This document shows positions 17,422 through 25,204 of a stretch of 64,000 nucleotides of DNA, in pieces (position 1 is the first letter of the stretch; every line of letters begins with the position of its first letter). Source of the DNA: Mycobacterium kyorinense (GTDB taxonomy: Bacteria > Actinomycetota > Actinomycetes > Mycobacteriales > Mycobacteriaceae). The position numbers and the translations under genes were made by a program. Under the pieces are notes generated by a model. The model made no database searches and was not told the origin of the DNA. It saw only the letters and a list, made by a program, of their open reading frames with translations. The stretch spans positions 1 to 64,000 of the forward strand of contig NZ_LZKJ01000173.1 in the NCBI RefSeq assembly GCF_001672775.1, read 5' to 3'.

Positions 17422-19518
17422 ATGCGGATCCTGGTAACGGACGTCACCGGAGTCCTGGGACGTGCAGTGGCCCGCCAGCTGGTGGCCGCCGGCCACACGG
17501 TCAGCGGCATCGCCCGGTATCCGCATGCCTGCCTGGACCCCGAAGTCGACTTCGTGTGCGGGCCGCTCGGCGGACACGTTCTGCAGGAAATGGCCGACGA
17601 ATCGCACGTCGTGGTGCATCTGGCGCCCATCGAGCCGGCCGCCCCCGGCAACGCCGGCATCAACGGCGTCGTGCACGTCACCCACGCGGCGGCCCGCGCC
17701 GGCGCACGGCTAATTTTCGTGTCCCAGGCGGCTGGACCACCCGGGCTGTATGGCCAGGCCGAGACGCTGGTCGCCACGGGGTGGGCGCCCAGCCTGATCA
17801 TCCGGACCGCACCAGCGGTGGGGCGCCAGCTCGACTGGGCGGTGTGTCGCACGGTGGCAACCCTGCTGCGCGCCAAGTCGACTAAGCCGCCGGTGCGGCT
17901 GGTGCATCTGGAGGACTTGGTCCGCTTCCTGACCGTGGCCGTCGCAACCGACACCACCGGTGCGGTGGATTTGGCGCCGCCGGACACCATCGACGCGGCC
18001 ACCGCACGGCAGCTGCTGCATGCCACGGGCCAGCGGCCGCACGCGTACCGACTCGGCACGTGGGCAGAGCTGGCACCGCAGATGGAAACCTCTGCGCTGC
18101 AAGATGTTTGGCGTTTCGAGGTCGGCTGGACCGCGGCGGACGCGGTGGCCGACACCGCGCGCGGGCTCGCGGGCCGCAGGCTCGGCGCCGGTGGCGCCCT
18201 CGAGCTATCCGGTCGTCTGCCGTTGCCGCTCGAGGCCACGCCGCGCTTCGGACCGCTCGGGAGCCCGGGGCTGCGCTGCGCGGCACCGGACGGGTTGGAG
18301 GGCGAGTTCGACGACCGGATCGATCCGCGATTCCCGGTCTTCGGCATGGGCACTCTGGCCGCGGCGCTGCCGGGCCCGCTGACTCCGATGACGCTCGACG
18401 TTCAGTTGAGCGGCTTACGCGGCGCCACCCGACTGATGGGCCACGCGATGGCGTTGGGGGGCGTGGCGGCCGACGAATGGGAAAAACGGGCCATCGCGGT
18501 ATTTGGTCACCGCCCGTATGTCGGGGTGTCGTCGGGCGTGATCGCCGCCAGCCGGCTGCCTGGCTGGGACGAGCAAGCCGTCGTCGAGCATGCAGTGGGA
18601 AACACGCCGGTCGGCGACCTGTTGCCGTTGGGTCGTCCGCCGCTGGGGGCCAAGGCTGCCAAAGCTGCCGTCGCGACCCGGTCGCTGGCCATGCTGCGCC
18701 ACCTGAAGACCGACACTCAGTTCTATTGCGCTGCCGCGAGGGCTGAGCACTGCGACGCGGCGCAGTTGGGCTCGCTGTCGGAGTTCGGTCTGCAAGCGCG
18801 GATCCGACTGCTACGCGACCGGGTGCACCAGGGATGGAGCCTGACCGCGCTGTGGGTGATCGACACCGGCATCACTGCGGCGACGTTGGAGCGCACCGGC
18901 GCGTGTACGCCGATCTCGGGGATCGGCACGCTGCTGGACAGCGGCCATGTCGCGGCTGAGACCGCGGCGCTGGCGGCGTTGCTGCGACGCGATCCGCGGG
19001 CTGGTGCGCTGGCCGCCGGCGGCGATGTGCGTGGCATCCGCGCCGTATCTCCGGGTGTCGCCGCAGAGCTCGACGCGACCGTGGCCCGGATCGGCCACCG
19101 CGGGATGGGGGAGGCCGAACTGGCCCACTGCGTGTTCGGCGACGATCCGGGCGCGTTGCTGGTCGCCGCCACGAAGACGGCGGCATCGGGTGACCCGGCA
19201 GCGCCACCGGAGACCGTTTTCGAGCGGATCGCAGCCAACGCCCGAATGTCTCGCGAACTGGCCCACGACACCACGATGCGGTTCACCCATGAACTGCGAA
19301 TGGCCCTGCGCGAGTTGGGCACTCGGCGAGTCGCCGCAGAGCTCGTCGACGCGGTCGACGACGTGTATTACCTGACTTGCGACGAACTGCTCAGCTGGCC
19401 CAGCGATGCCCGGCTGCGTATCAAACGGCGCCGCGCCGAGCGCGAACGGTTGCAGGGCGTGTGTCTACCGGACGTCATCGACCACAGTTGGCGTCCGCTC
19501 GAGTCACTCGGCGGATAG
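17422..19518 (+). CDS. NAD-epimerase domain fused to PEP-synthase-like region (Rv1868-like)
   Basis: A 698-aa protein. Residues 1-240 form an extended-SDR domain starting MRILVTDVTGVLGRAVARQL (TGxxGxxG motif TGVLGRAV). The rest does not look like an SDR. The last 100 residues contain RELAHDTTMRFTHELRMALRELG and DAVDDVYYLTCDELL, which match the linker region ahead of the swivelling domain in PEP synthase/rifampin phosphotransferase-like proteins; the ATP-grasp and phospho-His parts are absent. The start at 17422 has GGGGGAGG 10 bases upstream and gives nearly the same length as Rv1868. Function unknown; the architecture is the main information. Confidence 0.82.
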   Translation: MRILVTDVTGVLGRAVARQLVAAGHTVSGIARYPHACLDPEVDFVCGPLGGHVLQEMADESHVVVHLAPIEPAAPGNAGINGVVHVTHAAARAGARLIFVSQAAGPPGLYGQAETLVATGWAPSLIIRTAPAVGRQLDWAVCRTVATLLRAKSTKPPVRLVHLEDLVRFLTVAVATDTTGAVDLAPPDTIDAATARQLLHATGQRPHAYRLGTWAELAPQMETSALQDVWRFEVGWTAADAVADTARGLAGRRLGAGGALELSGRLPLPLEATPRFGPLGSPGLRCAAPDGLEGEFDDRIDPRFPVFGMGTLAAALPGPLTPMTLDVQLSGLRGATRLMGHAMALGGVAADEWEKRAIAVFGHRPYVGVSSGVIAASRLPGWDEQAVVEHAVGNTPVGDLLPLGRPPLGAKAAKAAVATRSLAMLRHLKTDTQFYCAAARAEHCDAAQLGSLSEFGLQARIRLLRDRVHQGWSLTALWVIDTGITAATLERTGACTPISGIGTLLDSGHVAAETAALAALLRRDPRAGALAAGGDVRGIRAVSPGVAAELDATVARIGHRGMGEAELAHCVFGDDPGALLVAATKTAASGDPAAPPETVFERIAANARMSRELAHDTTMRFTHELRMALRELGTRRVAAELVDAVDDVYYLTCDELLSWPSDARLRIKRRRAERERLQGVCLPDVIDHSWRPLESLGG

Positions 19519-19524
19519 CGCGGG

Positions 19525-20757
19525 TCAGTTCCGCAGTTCGGCCAACGGCACCTGCGGGTCGGCCAGCCGGTCGGGATCCACCGGACTCTGGGAGCGGATC
19601 AACTCCTTGACGTCGTCGAGCACGTCCCAGATGTTGACGTTCATTCCTGCCAGTACACGGTTTTCGGCATCGAGCCAGAACGCGACGAACTCGCGGCCGT
19701 CGACGTCGCCGCGGAACACCACGCGGTCGTATCGGGGTGCGTGACCGGCGTACTCCATGCCGAGGTCGTATTGGTCGGTGAAGAAGTACGGTAACTCGGC
19801 GTATTGGGTAGGTGCGCCGAGCATGCCGGCCACCGCCACCGCGGGTTGTTTGAGCGCATTGGCCCAGTGTTCGGTGCGGATACGGGTGCTGTAGAGCGGA
19901 TGGTCAGCGGCGGCGATATCGCCGACCGCGTAGATGTCGGCATCGCTGGTGCGCAGTGACGCGTCGACCAGCACCCCGCCGTCGCCCATCGACAGTCCGG
20001 CTTGCTCGGCGAGTTCGGTGTTGGGTTGCGCACCGACTGCTACCAGCACAGCGTCCGCCGTGACCGTGGACCCGTCGTGCAGCTTGAGGCCGGTGGCCTT
20101 CCCGCCATCGGTGGTGATCTCTTCGACCTGGGACTGCAGTCGCAGGTCGACGCCGTGCTCGCGGTGCAGGTTGGCGAATACCGTGCCGACCTCTTCGCCC
20201 AGCGCGGCCAGCAGCGGCAGTTTGGCGGTCTCGACGACGGCGACGTCCACGCCGCGCTGGCGGGCGCTGGCCGCCACTTCCAGACCGATCCAGCCCGCGC
20301 CCACTACCGCCAACGAAGAGCCTTCGGCCAGCACCGAATTGAGCGCCGACGCGTCCTCGAAGGTCCGCAGGTAATGAACACCGGCGGCATCGGATCCCGG
20401 TATTGGCAGATGACGGGACCGGGATCCGGTGGCCAGCAGGAGCTTGTCGTAGGCGACGGTGGTGCCGTCAGGCAAAGCGACATGGTGACCGGCCGGATCC
20501 ACAGCCGCCGCTCGTATTCCCAGTCGCAGGTCGACGGCATGGTCGCTGTACCAGGCCGAGTTGTGGACGGTGAAATCGGTCAGGGTCTTCTTACCGGCCA
20601 AAAACTCCTTGGACAGCGGCGGGCGCTCGTAGGGGAGGTGCTCCTCCTCGGCAATGAGTACGATTCGTCCGTCGAAGTCCTTGTCGCGCAATGCCTCTGC
20701 CGCCTTGGCCGCAGCGAGTCCACCGCCGACGATGACAAATGTTTTCGAGCTGCCCAT
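19525..20757 (-). CDS. FAD-dependent ferredoxin reductase (Rv1869c-like)
   Basis: A 410-aa NAD(P)H:ferredoxin oxidoreductase of the BphA4/putidaredoxin-reductase type. The FAD motif is FVIVGGGLAAAKAAEAL at the N-terminus; the NAD(P)H motif is LAVVGAGWIGLEVAAS near residue 150; DIYAVGDIAAAD is the second FAD contact. Such enzymes hand electrons from NADH to a ferredoxin serving a P450 or dioxygenase. A 3Fe-4S or 2Fe-2S ferredoxin gene is not adjacent. ATG 20757 is chosen over an in-frame GTG at 20766. It converges with the previous gene with only 6 bases between stops. Confidence 0.92.
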   Translation of the reverse strand: MGSSKTFVIVGGGLAAAKAAEALRDKDFDGRIVLIAEEEHLPYERPPLSKEFLAGKKTLTDFTVHNSAWYSDHAVDLRLGIRAAAVDPAGHHVALPDGTTVAYDKLLLATGSRSRHLPIPGSDAAGVHYLRTFEDASALNSVLAEGSSLAVVGAGWIGLEVAASARQRGVDVAVVETAKLPLLAALGEEVGTVFANLHREHGVDLRLQSQVEEITTDGGKATGLKLHDGSTVTADAVLVAVGAQPNTELAEQAGLSMGDGGVLVDASLRTSDADIYAVGDIAAADHPLYSTRIRTEHWANALKQPAVAVAGMLGAPTQYAELPYFFTDQYDLGMEYAGHAPRYDRVVFRGDVDGREFVAFWLDAENRVLAGMNVNIWDVLDDVKELIRSQSPVDPDRLADPQVPLAELRN

Positions 20758-20781
20758 AGCGTCCACCCTACTGCGCTAGGC

Positions 20782-21507
20782 TCAACTCAAAAGTCCCTTC
20801 AGAAAACGCGCATTGCGCACCGCGTGACCGTGCGGGTCGTTGTTGAAGTACATCCACACGTCGCGGCCCTCGCGGTCCCATTCCGCGATCCGCTCTGCCC
20901 AGCGCTGCAACTCGTCGGGTGGGTAGGAGCCCGCGTACATCGCTTCCGGATCCGGGCCGTGCATTCGGATGTACACCAAATCGGTGGTGGCGCGCGGGAT
21001 ACACGCCAGCCCGGCCCCGCTCATCACCACGTAGGCGGCGTGCCGGTGTTCCAGCAGCGCATACACCGCCGGATCGTTCCAGGAGGGATGCCGCAACTCG
21101 ACGGCTACCCGAATCCATTCCGGCATGGCGGCGAGGAAGCTGTCCAGCCGATCGTCGTCGCGGCGCTGTTCGGGATGCAGTTGAACCAGCAGCACGCCGT
21201 GGCGGTCGCCGAGCGTGTGCCAGCACTGTTCGAAGCGCTCAATCCAGGGCTGCGGGGTGCCCAGCCGGCGGTAGTGCGTCAAGCCGCGATGCGCCTTCAC
21301 CGACATCGTGAAGCCGTCGGGCAACTGCGCGCGCCACCCCGCGAATGTTGCATCTTTGGGCCATCGATAGAAACTGGCGTTGAGTTCGACGGTGTCGAAT
21401 TCCTCGACGTAGCGGGCCAATCGACGTGCCGACGGCAGGCCCGGCCGGTACAGCACATCGGTCCAGTGATCGTAGGACCATCCGGAGGTGCCGATTCGCG
21501 TGGTCAC
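20782..21507 (-). CDS. DUF72 family protein
   Basis: A 241-aa protein of the DUF72 (COG1801, YecE-like) family, predicted TIM-barrel fold. Signatures are RIGTSGWSYDHWTDVLYRPGLP at the N-terminus (GTSGWSY), FDTVELNASFYRWP, FTMSVKAHRGLTH, and the C-terminal YIRMHGP and VWMYFNND. Biochemical function is unknown for the family. The gene is 6 bases from the adjacent helix-hairpin-helix gene upstream on the same strand, suggesting an operon with a DNA-related protein. Confidence 0.9.
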   Translation of the reverse strand: MTTRIGTSGWSYDHWTDVLYRPGLPSARRLARYVEEFDTVELNASFYRWPKDATFAGWRAQLPDGFTMSVKAHRGLTHYRRLGTPQPWIERFEQCWHTLGDRHGVLLVQLHPEQRRDDDRLDSFLAAMPEWIRVAVELRHPSWNDPAVYALLEHRHAAYVVMSGAGLACIPRATTDLVYIRMHGPDPEAMYAGSYPPDELQRWAERIAEWDREGRDVWMYFNNDPHGHAVRNARFLKGLLS

Positions 21508-21513
21508 GCCGGC

Positions 21514-22155
21514 TCAACCAGCCGCCTGCGCATGCACGTCGCGGTCCAGCGACGCGCGCATGAGCGCGGCGGCCAAGCGTGCGTTGGTACGCGGTGCCAG
21601 GGAGCCGAGTTGTTTCGGGTCGGTGGGCAGTCCTAACTGTTTGGCCTCGGCGGTGACCCGTTCGTCGAAGTAGGGCCGTATCCACGTCCAGACGTCTTGC
21701 ACCTCCCGCAAGAAGATGTCGGCGCCGGTGTCGCCGATACCCTTGAACTGCTTGAGCATTCGTGCGGCCGCGCCCACATCGTGTCCGCTTCGCGAAGCGA
21801 TTCCGCGCAGGTCGCCCGAGTAGTCGTCGTTCACCCGCCGCGCCATGTCGGTGAGCCGCGTGGCCGAACTTTCGTCATAGCGCACGTAGTGGGCGCGACC
21901 GAATGCCTTGATCATGGTCGGCCGATCGGAGGTCAGCACCGCTTTCGGGGTACGCAAGCCCGCTCTGAACAGTTCGCGGCCGGCCTGCATGGCGATCGAC
22001 GCGTCGATCGGCTTGCTGGCCAGCATGCACAGCACTAACAGTTGAAACAGCGGCATGGGCTTGTCGTCGATGCGAACTCCCGCTTCGGCGGCGTAGGTGG
22101 TGCCGGCAACCTTCAGCAGGCGCTTCACCCGTTCCTTGGACTCGTCCATGCGCAC
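21514..22155 (-). CDS. HhH-GPD/endonuclease III-like protein (Rv1870c-like)
   Basis: A 213-aa helical protein. The segment MLKQFKGIGDTGADIFLREVQ is a helix-hairpin-helix DNA-binding motif as in the HhH-GPD base-excision glycosylase superfamily, followed by a glycosylase-like stretch QDVWTWIRPYFDERVTAEAKQLGLP. A catalytic aspartate cannot be assigned with confidence, and no C-terminal 4Fe-4S cysteine cluster is present. It is thus a minimal member that may bind DNA without cutting it. Size and position match Rv1870c of M. tuberculosis. It is the last backbone gene before the accessory block. Confidence 0.75.
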   Translation of the reverse strand: MRMDESKERVKRLLKVAGTTYAAEAGVRIDDKPMPLFQLLVLCMLASKPIDASIAMQAGRELFRAGLRTPKAVLTSDRPTMIKAFGRAHYVRYDESSATRLTDMARRVNDDYSGDLRGIASRSGHDVGAAARMLKQFKGIGDTGADIFLREVQDVWTWIRPYFDERVTAEAKQLGLPTDPKQLGSLAPRTNARLAAALMRASLDRDVHAQAAG

Positions 22156-22338
22156 CGATTACCCGCGCCTCTTGGTCGGCAACCGTCGCACATTTCTTCG
22201 GCGCTGTAAGCGAATTCGGTCGGCATTCAGACAGGGCTCTGAACTGCCATTGTGCAATTACTCCCACCAATGCCCGACAATTGTGCTAATTTGCGCCAAC
22301 AGTTCTTGGGCACGACCACGGGTAATGGGGGACGGGGG

Positions 22339-23115
22339 ATGATTACCCATCGCAGCCGCTTGACCCGATTGGCAATCGCGGCGCTGCTGAGCGGTAGTGG
22401 CCTGCAGCCGCTGGTGTTCGCAGCGCCCGCGCACGCGGATCCGGCCGCCGTTGTCATGGCGAAAACCCAGCGCATGTCGGCGCCCAACCGCAATTCGCAA
22501 CAGGATGGTTGGTACCACAAGAACGATAAGTTGACCCTCGAGTGCTACACGCGCGGGGAAGCCGTGAAAGGGTACTTCAGTTCCGACATCCCAAATGGTG
22601 GCTGGGACGATCTTTGGTACCGGGTGTCCGATAATCATTTCGTCGCCGATGTCGATATCCAGATGGGCGCCCAGAACACGGTCACCGGTGCATGCGGCGA
22701 TCAGCCCTCGGTACCTTCATCGACTGATGGTCGGGCGATGGGCAGAACGCAGCCGTCCAACACCGCTGCGCCGGGTCAGTGCACCGACGGTGCCATGCAG
22801 AAATGGCACGAGGCCACTGGCGAGTATCCCGACGTCCATGGCGATGCCAAAGACTGGGCGAACTCTGCAAGCGCCGCGGGGTGGACCGTCGTCGGGGATG
22901 CGCAGCCGCGGTCGATCGTTGTGTTTCAGCCGGGCGTGGAAGGTGCCGACCCCGTAACTGGCCATGTGGCCTGGGTCAATTCGACTTCGCGACGGCCCGA
23001 CGGCCTCTACATCAACCTCACCGAGATGAATAATGCGCAACACGGCGGTCCATTCCACTGGTGGACTCGTGATGCCAAGGACGTGCCCGGGATGTCGTAC
23101 ATCCTGGCGCCGTGA
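22339..23115 (+). CDS. Secreted CHAP-domain peptidoglycan hydrolase-like protein
   Basis: A 258-aa exported protein. The signal peptide spans about residues 1-34 (basic MITHRSRLTR, hydrophobic LAIAALLSGSGL, cleavage near AHA). A beta-rich middle region follows. Residues about 145-258 form a CHAP (amidase/endopeptidase) domain: PGQCTDGA gives the nucleophile Cys148, GHVAWVNS the His209, and LTEMNN the Glu229/Asn231 pair. These enzymes cut peptidoglycan peptide bonds. The start at 22339 has GGGGGACGGGGG just ahead. It lies 129 bases upstream of the RCK-RyR gene. Its role here (cell-wall remodelling or interbacterial lysis) is open. Confidence 0.82.
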   Translation: MITHRSRLTRLAIAALLSGSGLQPLVFAAPAHADPAAVVMAKTQRMSAPNRNSQQDGWYHKNDKLTLECYTRGEAVKGYFSSDIPNGGWDDLWYRVSDNHFVADVDIQMGAQNTVTGACGDQPSVPSSTDGRAMGRTQPSNTAAPGQCTDGAMQKWHEATGEYPDVHGDAKDWANSASAAGWTVVGDAQPRSIVVFQPGVEGADPVTGHVAWVNSTSRRPDGLYINLTEMNNAQHGGPFHWWTRDAKDVPGMSYILAP

Positions 23116-23244
23116 CGAAATTCCCGCTGACTGCGATCAGACATCGCGTATGCTCCCAAAACATCGCGCTGGTCGACTCACGACCGCTGCGGCCTCCCCA
23201 TCCAGGATCGGTCGATACCGGCTGACCGCCTCAGAGGACACGAA

Positions 23245-25113
23245 TTGACCACAGCACGCCGAGACGAGCAGACCGCGGAACTCCCCGTGACGGTCCATCA
23301 AAAGGTGCTGACCGCGCTCACCCACCCGCGTTGGTACTGGGTGCTTGCGCCGGCCGGCATCGCGGCGTTCCTCCTCGGCTGCCTGGGCTACTGGTCGTAT
23401 AAGGGTGAACACCACTCCGTATCCGATGTCATATACGGCAGCCTCAAACTCTTTTTTCTGCATGCCGCGCCTCAGCCTGAGAACCATGTAGGGCTCGCGC
23501 TCGACATTGCTCGGTTTCTCGCACCGTTTGCCGCCGGGTGGGCCGCGCTCATTGCACTTGTATCGCTGTTTCGTGATCGAGTGCAGCAAATGTTGATTCC
23601 ACTCAAGCGTGGTCACATCGTGGTCTGCGGCCTGGGCGACGTCGGTTTCGAGTTCGTGCGCCAACTCCACAGCGCGGGCTACCGGGTCGTTGTCGTCGAA
23701 GCTGATGGCGCCAATCCGCACATCAAGGCGTGCCGCGACTGGGGTTACCCGGTCATTGTCGGAGATGCTCAGTTGAAATCGACGCTGCACGCAGCAGGGC
23801 TCAAGCATGCGGCGCGGTTGCTTGCCGTCACCCCTGACAGTGTCGTGAACACCGAGATCGTGATCGGGGCGCGGCGTCTGGCCGGCGACCGGTCGGGCCG
23901 TCGCCCATTGCGCTGTCTGGCGCGTATCGATGACCCTGGGCTGTGCGTGTTGCTGCGGATAACGGAATCCAATCGCGGTGACGACGAGTCGGCGCTGGAC
24001 TTCTTCAACACCGACGAGATCGGCGCACGACTATTGCTCGACGCCCATCCGGTCGACACCCAGCGACAACCGCACATTCTGGTAGCCCATGTTGACGCCT
24101 TGGCCGTCGAACTGGTGTTCCATGCGGCGCGCAAATCTTACGACGAACGCCCGAACGACGCGGCCCCGCTGTTGGTCAGCATCGTCGACGATCACGCTGA
24201 CGAGCAGGTGAGCTCGCTGTTGGCCCAGCATCCGGCACTGGAGGAGGCCTGCGAATTCCACTGCTACTCAACATCCGCCCGTGACATCGACCGGCTGGCG
24301 GCTACCGACCGCGACCGGCGGGCCGGCCAGGCTACGGCCGCAGAGCATGGTGCGGCACCGCCGATTTCCCGTGCCTACGTCGCGGGGGACCGCGACGAGC
24401 ACTCGGTCAAGACGGCGCTGAATCTGCGCCGCGCCCTCGACGTGAGCGTCCCGGTCGTTGCCGTGCTCTCGAACTCATACGGAGTGGCCGACCTGCTCGA
24501 GAACAAGAACGCCCCGGACGGCATGAACATCACGGTGTTCAAGACGCTCCAGGAGACCTGCAGCGTCGAACTCGTCGAAGGTGGATCATTCGAATCCGTT
24601 GCTCACGAAATCCATCGCCGCTATTGCCAAATGCAAGCCATGGATGCTGAGCCGCCACCGCCTTGGTCACAGCTCGATGATTCGCTCAAGGAGTCAAGCC
24701 GCGCGCAAGCGCGTCACATCGGTGTCAAACTGCGCACTATTGGATGCGAAATCACGCCATTACGAGACTGGTGTGCAAAAGATTTCACGTTCACCGATGA
24801 CGAGCTCCAGAAGCTGACGCTCATGGAACACGACCGATGGATGATGGAAAAGATAACGGCCGGGTGGACTCTGGGCGAAGAAGACAAAAGGCGGAAGAAG
24901 GATCCGCACTTGGTTCCCTGGGAGGAACTTCCCGCTGACGTCGCCGAATGGGATCGCAACTTCGTCAAGGCGATTCCTGAGCTGCTAGCGGCGGTCGGGC
25001 TTCAGATCATCGATGTCCGACAGACCGCACCGCGATATCCCGACCACCCGCGCACAACGTCGCCCGACGATGTTGGCAGGACCGGTATCGGCGCGCGGAC
25101 AATGTCGGCTTAA
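23245..25113 (+). CDS. Two-TM RCK (TrkA-N) protein with C-terminal RyR domain
   Basis: A 622-aa membrane protein with an unusual domain order. Residues about 30-50 and 82-110 are membrane helices with a short re-entrant-like stretch between (SDVIYGSLKLFFLH), resembling a 2-TM ion-channel core but without a TVGYG filter. A Rossmann RCK/TrkA-N domain follows (HIVVCGLGDVGFEFVRQL, 124-141; GDAQLKSTLHAAGL). The C-terminus, about 515-590, is a RyR domain (LTLMEHDRWMMEKITAGWT, then DPHLVPWEELPADVAEWDR). The start is TTG 23245, with AGAGGA 6 bases upstream. I infer ligand-regulated membrane permeability or signalling; neither ion specificity nor ligand is known. Confidence 0.82.
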   Translation: MTTARRDEQTAELPVTVHQKVLTALTHPRWYWVLAPAGIAAFLLGCLGYWSYKGEHHSVSDVIYGSLKLFFLHAAPQPENHVGLALDIARFLAPFAAGWAALIALVSLFRDRVQQMLIPLKRGHIVVCGLGDVGFEFVRQLHSAGYRVVVVEADGANPHIKACRDWGYPVIVGDAQLKSTLHAAGLKHAARLLAVTPDSVVNTEIVIGARRLAGDRSGRRPLRCLARIDDPGLCVLLRITESNRGDDESALDFFNTDEIGARLLLDAHPVDTQRQPHILVAHVDALAVELVFHAARKSYDERPNDAAPLLVSIVDDHADEQVSSLLAQHPALEEACEFHCYSTSARDIDRLAATDRDRRAGQATAAEHGAAPPISRAYVAGDRDEHSVKTALNLRRALDVSVPVVAVLSNSYGVADLLENKNAPDGMNITVFKTLQETCSVELVEGGSFESVAHEIHRRYCQMQAMDAEPPPPWSQLDDSLKESSRAQARHIGVKLRTIGCEITPLRDWCAKDFTFTDDELQKLTLMEHDRWMMEKITAGWTLGEEDKRRKKDPHLVPWEELPADVAEWDRNFVKAIPELLAAVGLQIIDVRQTAPRYPDHPRTTSPDDVGRTGIGARTMSA

Positions 25114-25204
25114 TGTCCGTTGGCAGGAATCCGCAGATTTGGATGAGACATTTCGGCGCCCAAATGCGGAGAATCCCCGGACCCATTCGGCAGCGAGGAA
25201 GGTA

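Noticed and set aside
25013..25204. N-terminal extension of the TIR protein
   Set aside because: It overlaps the RCK-RyR gene and precedes the first strand of the TIR fold.
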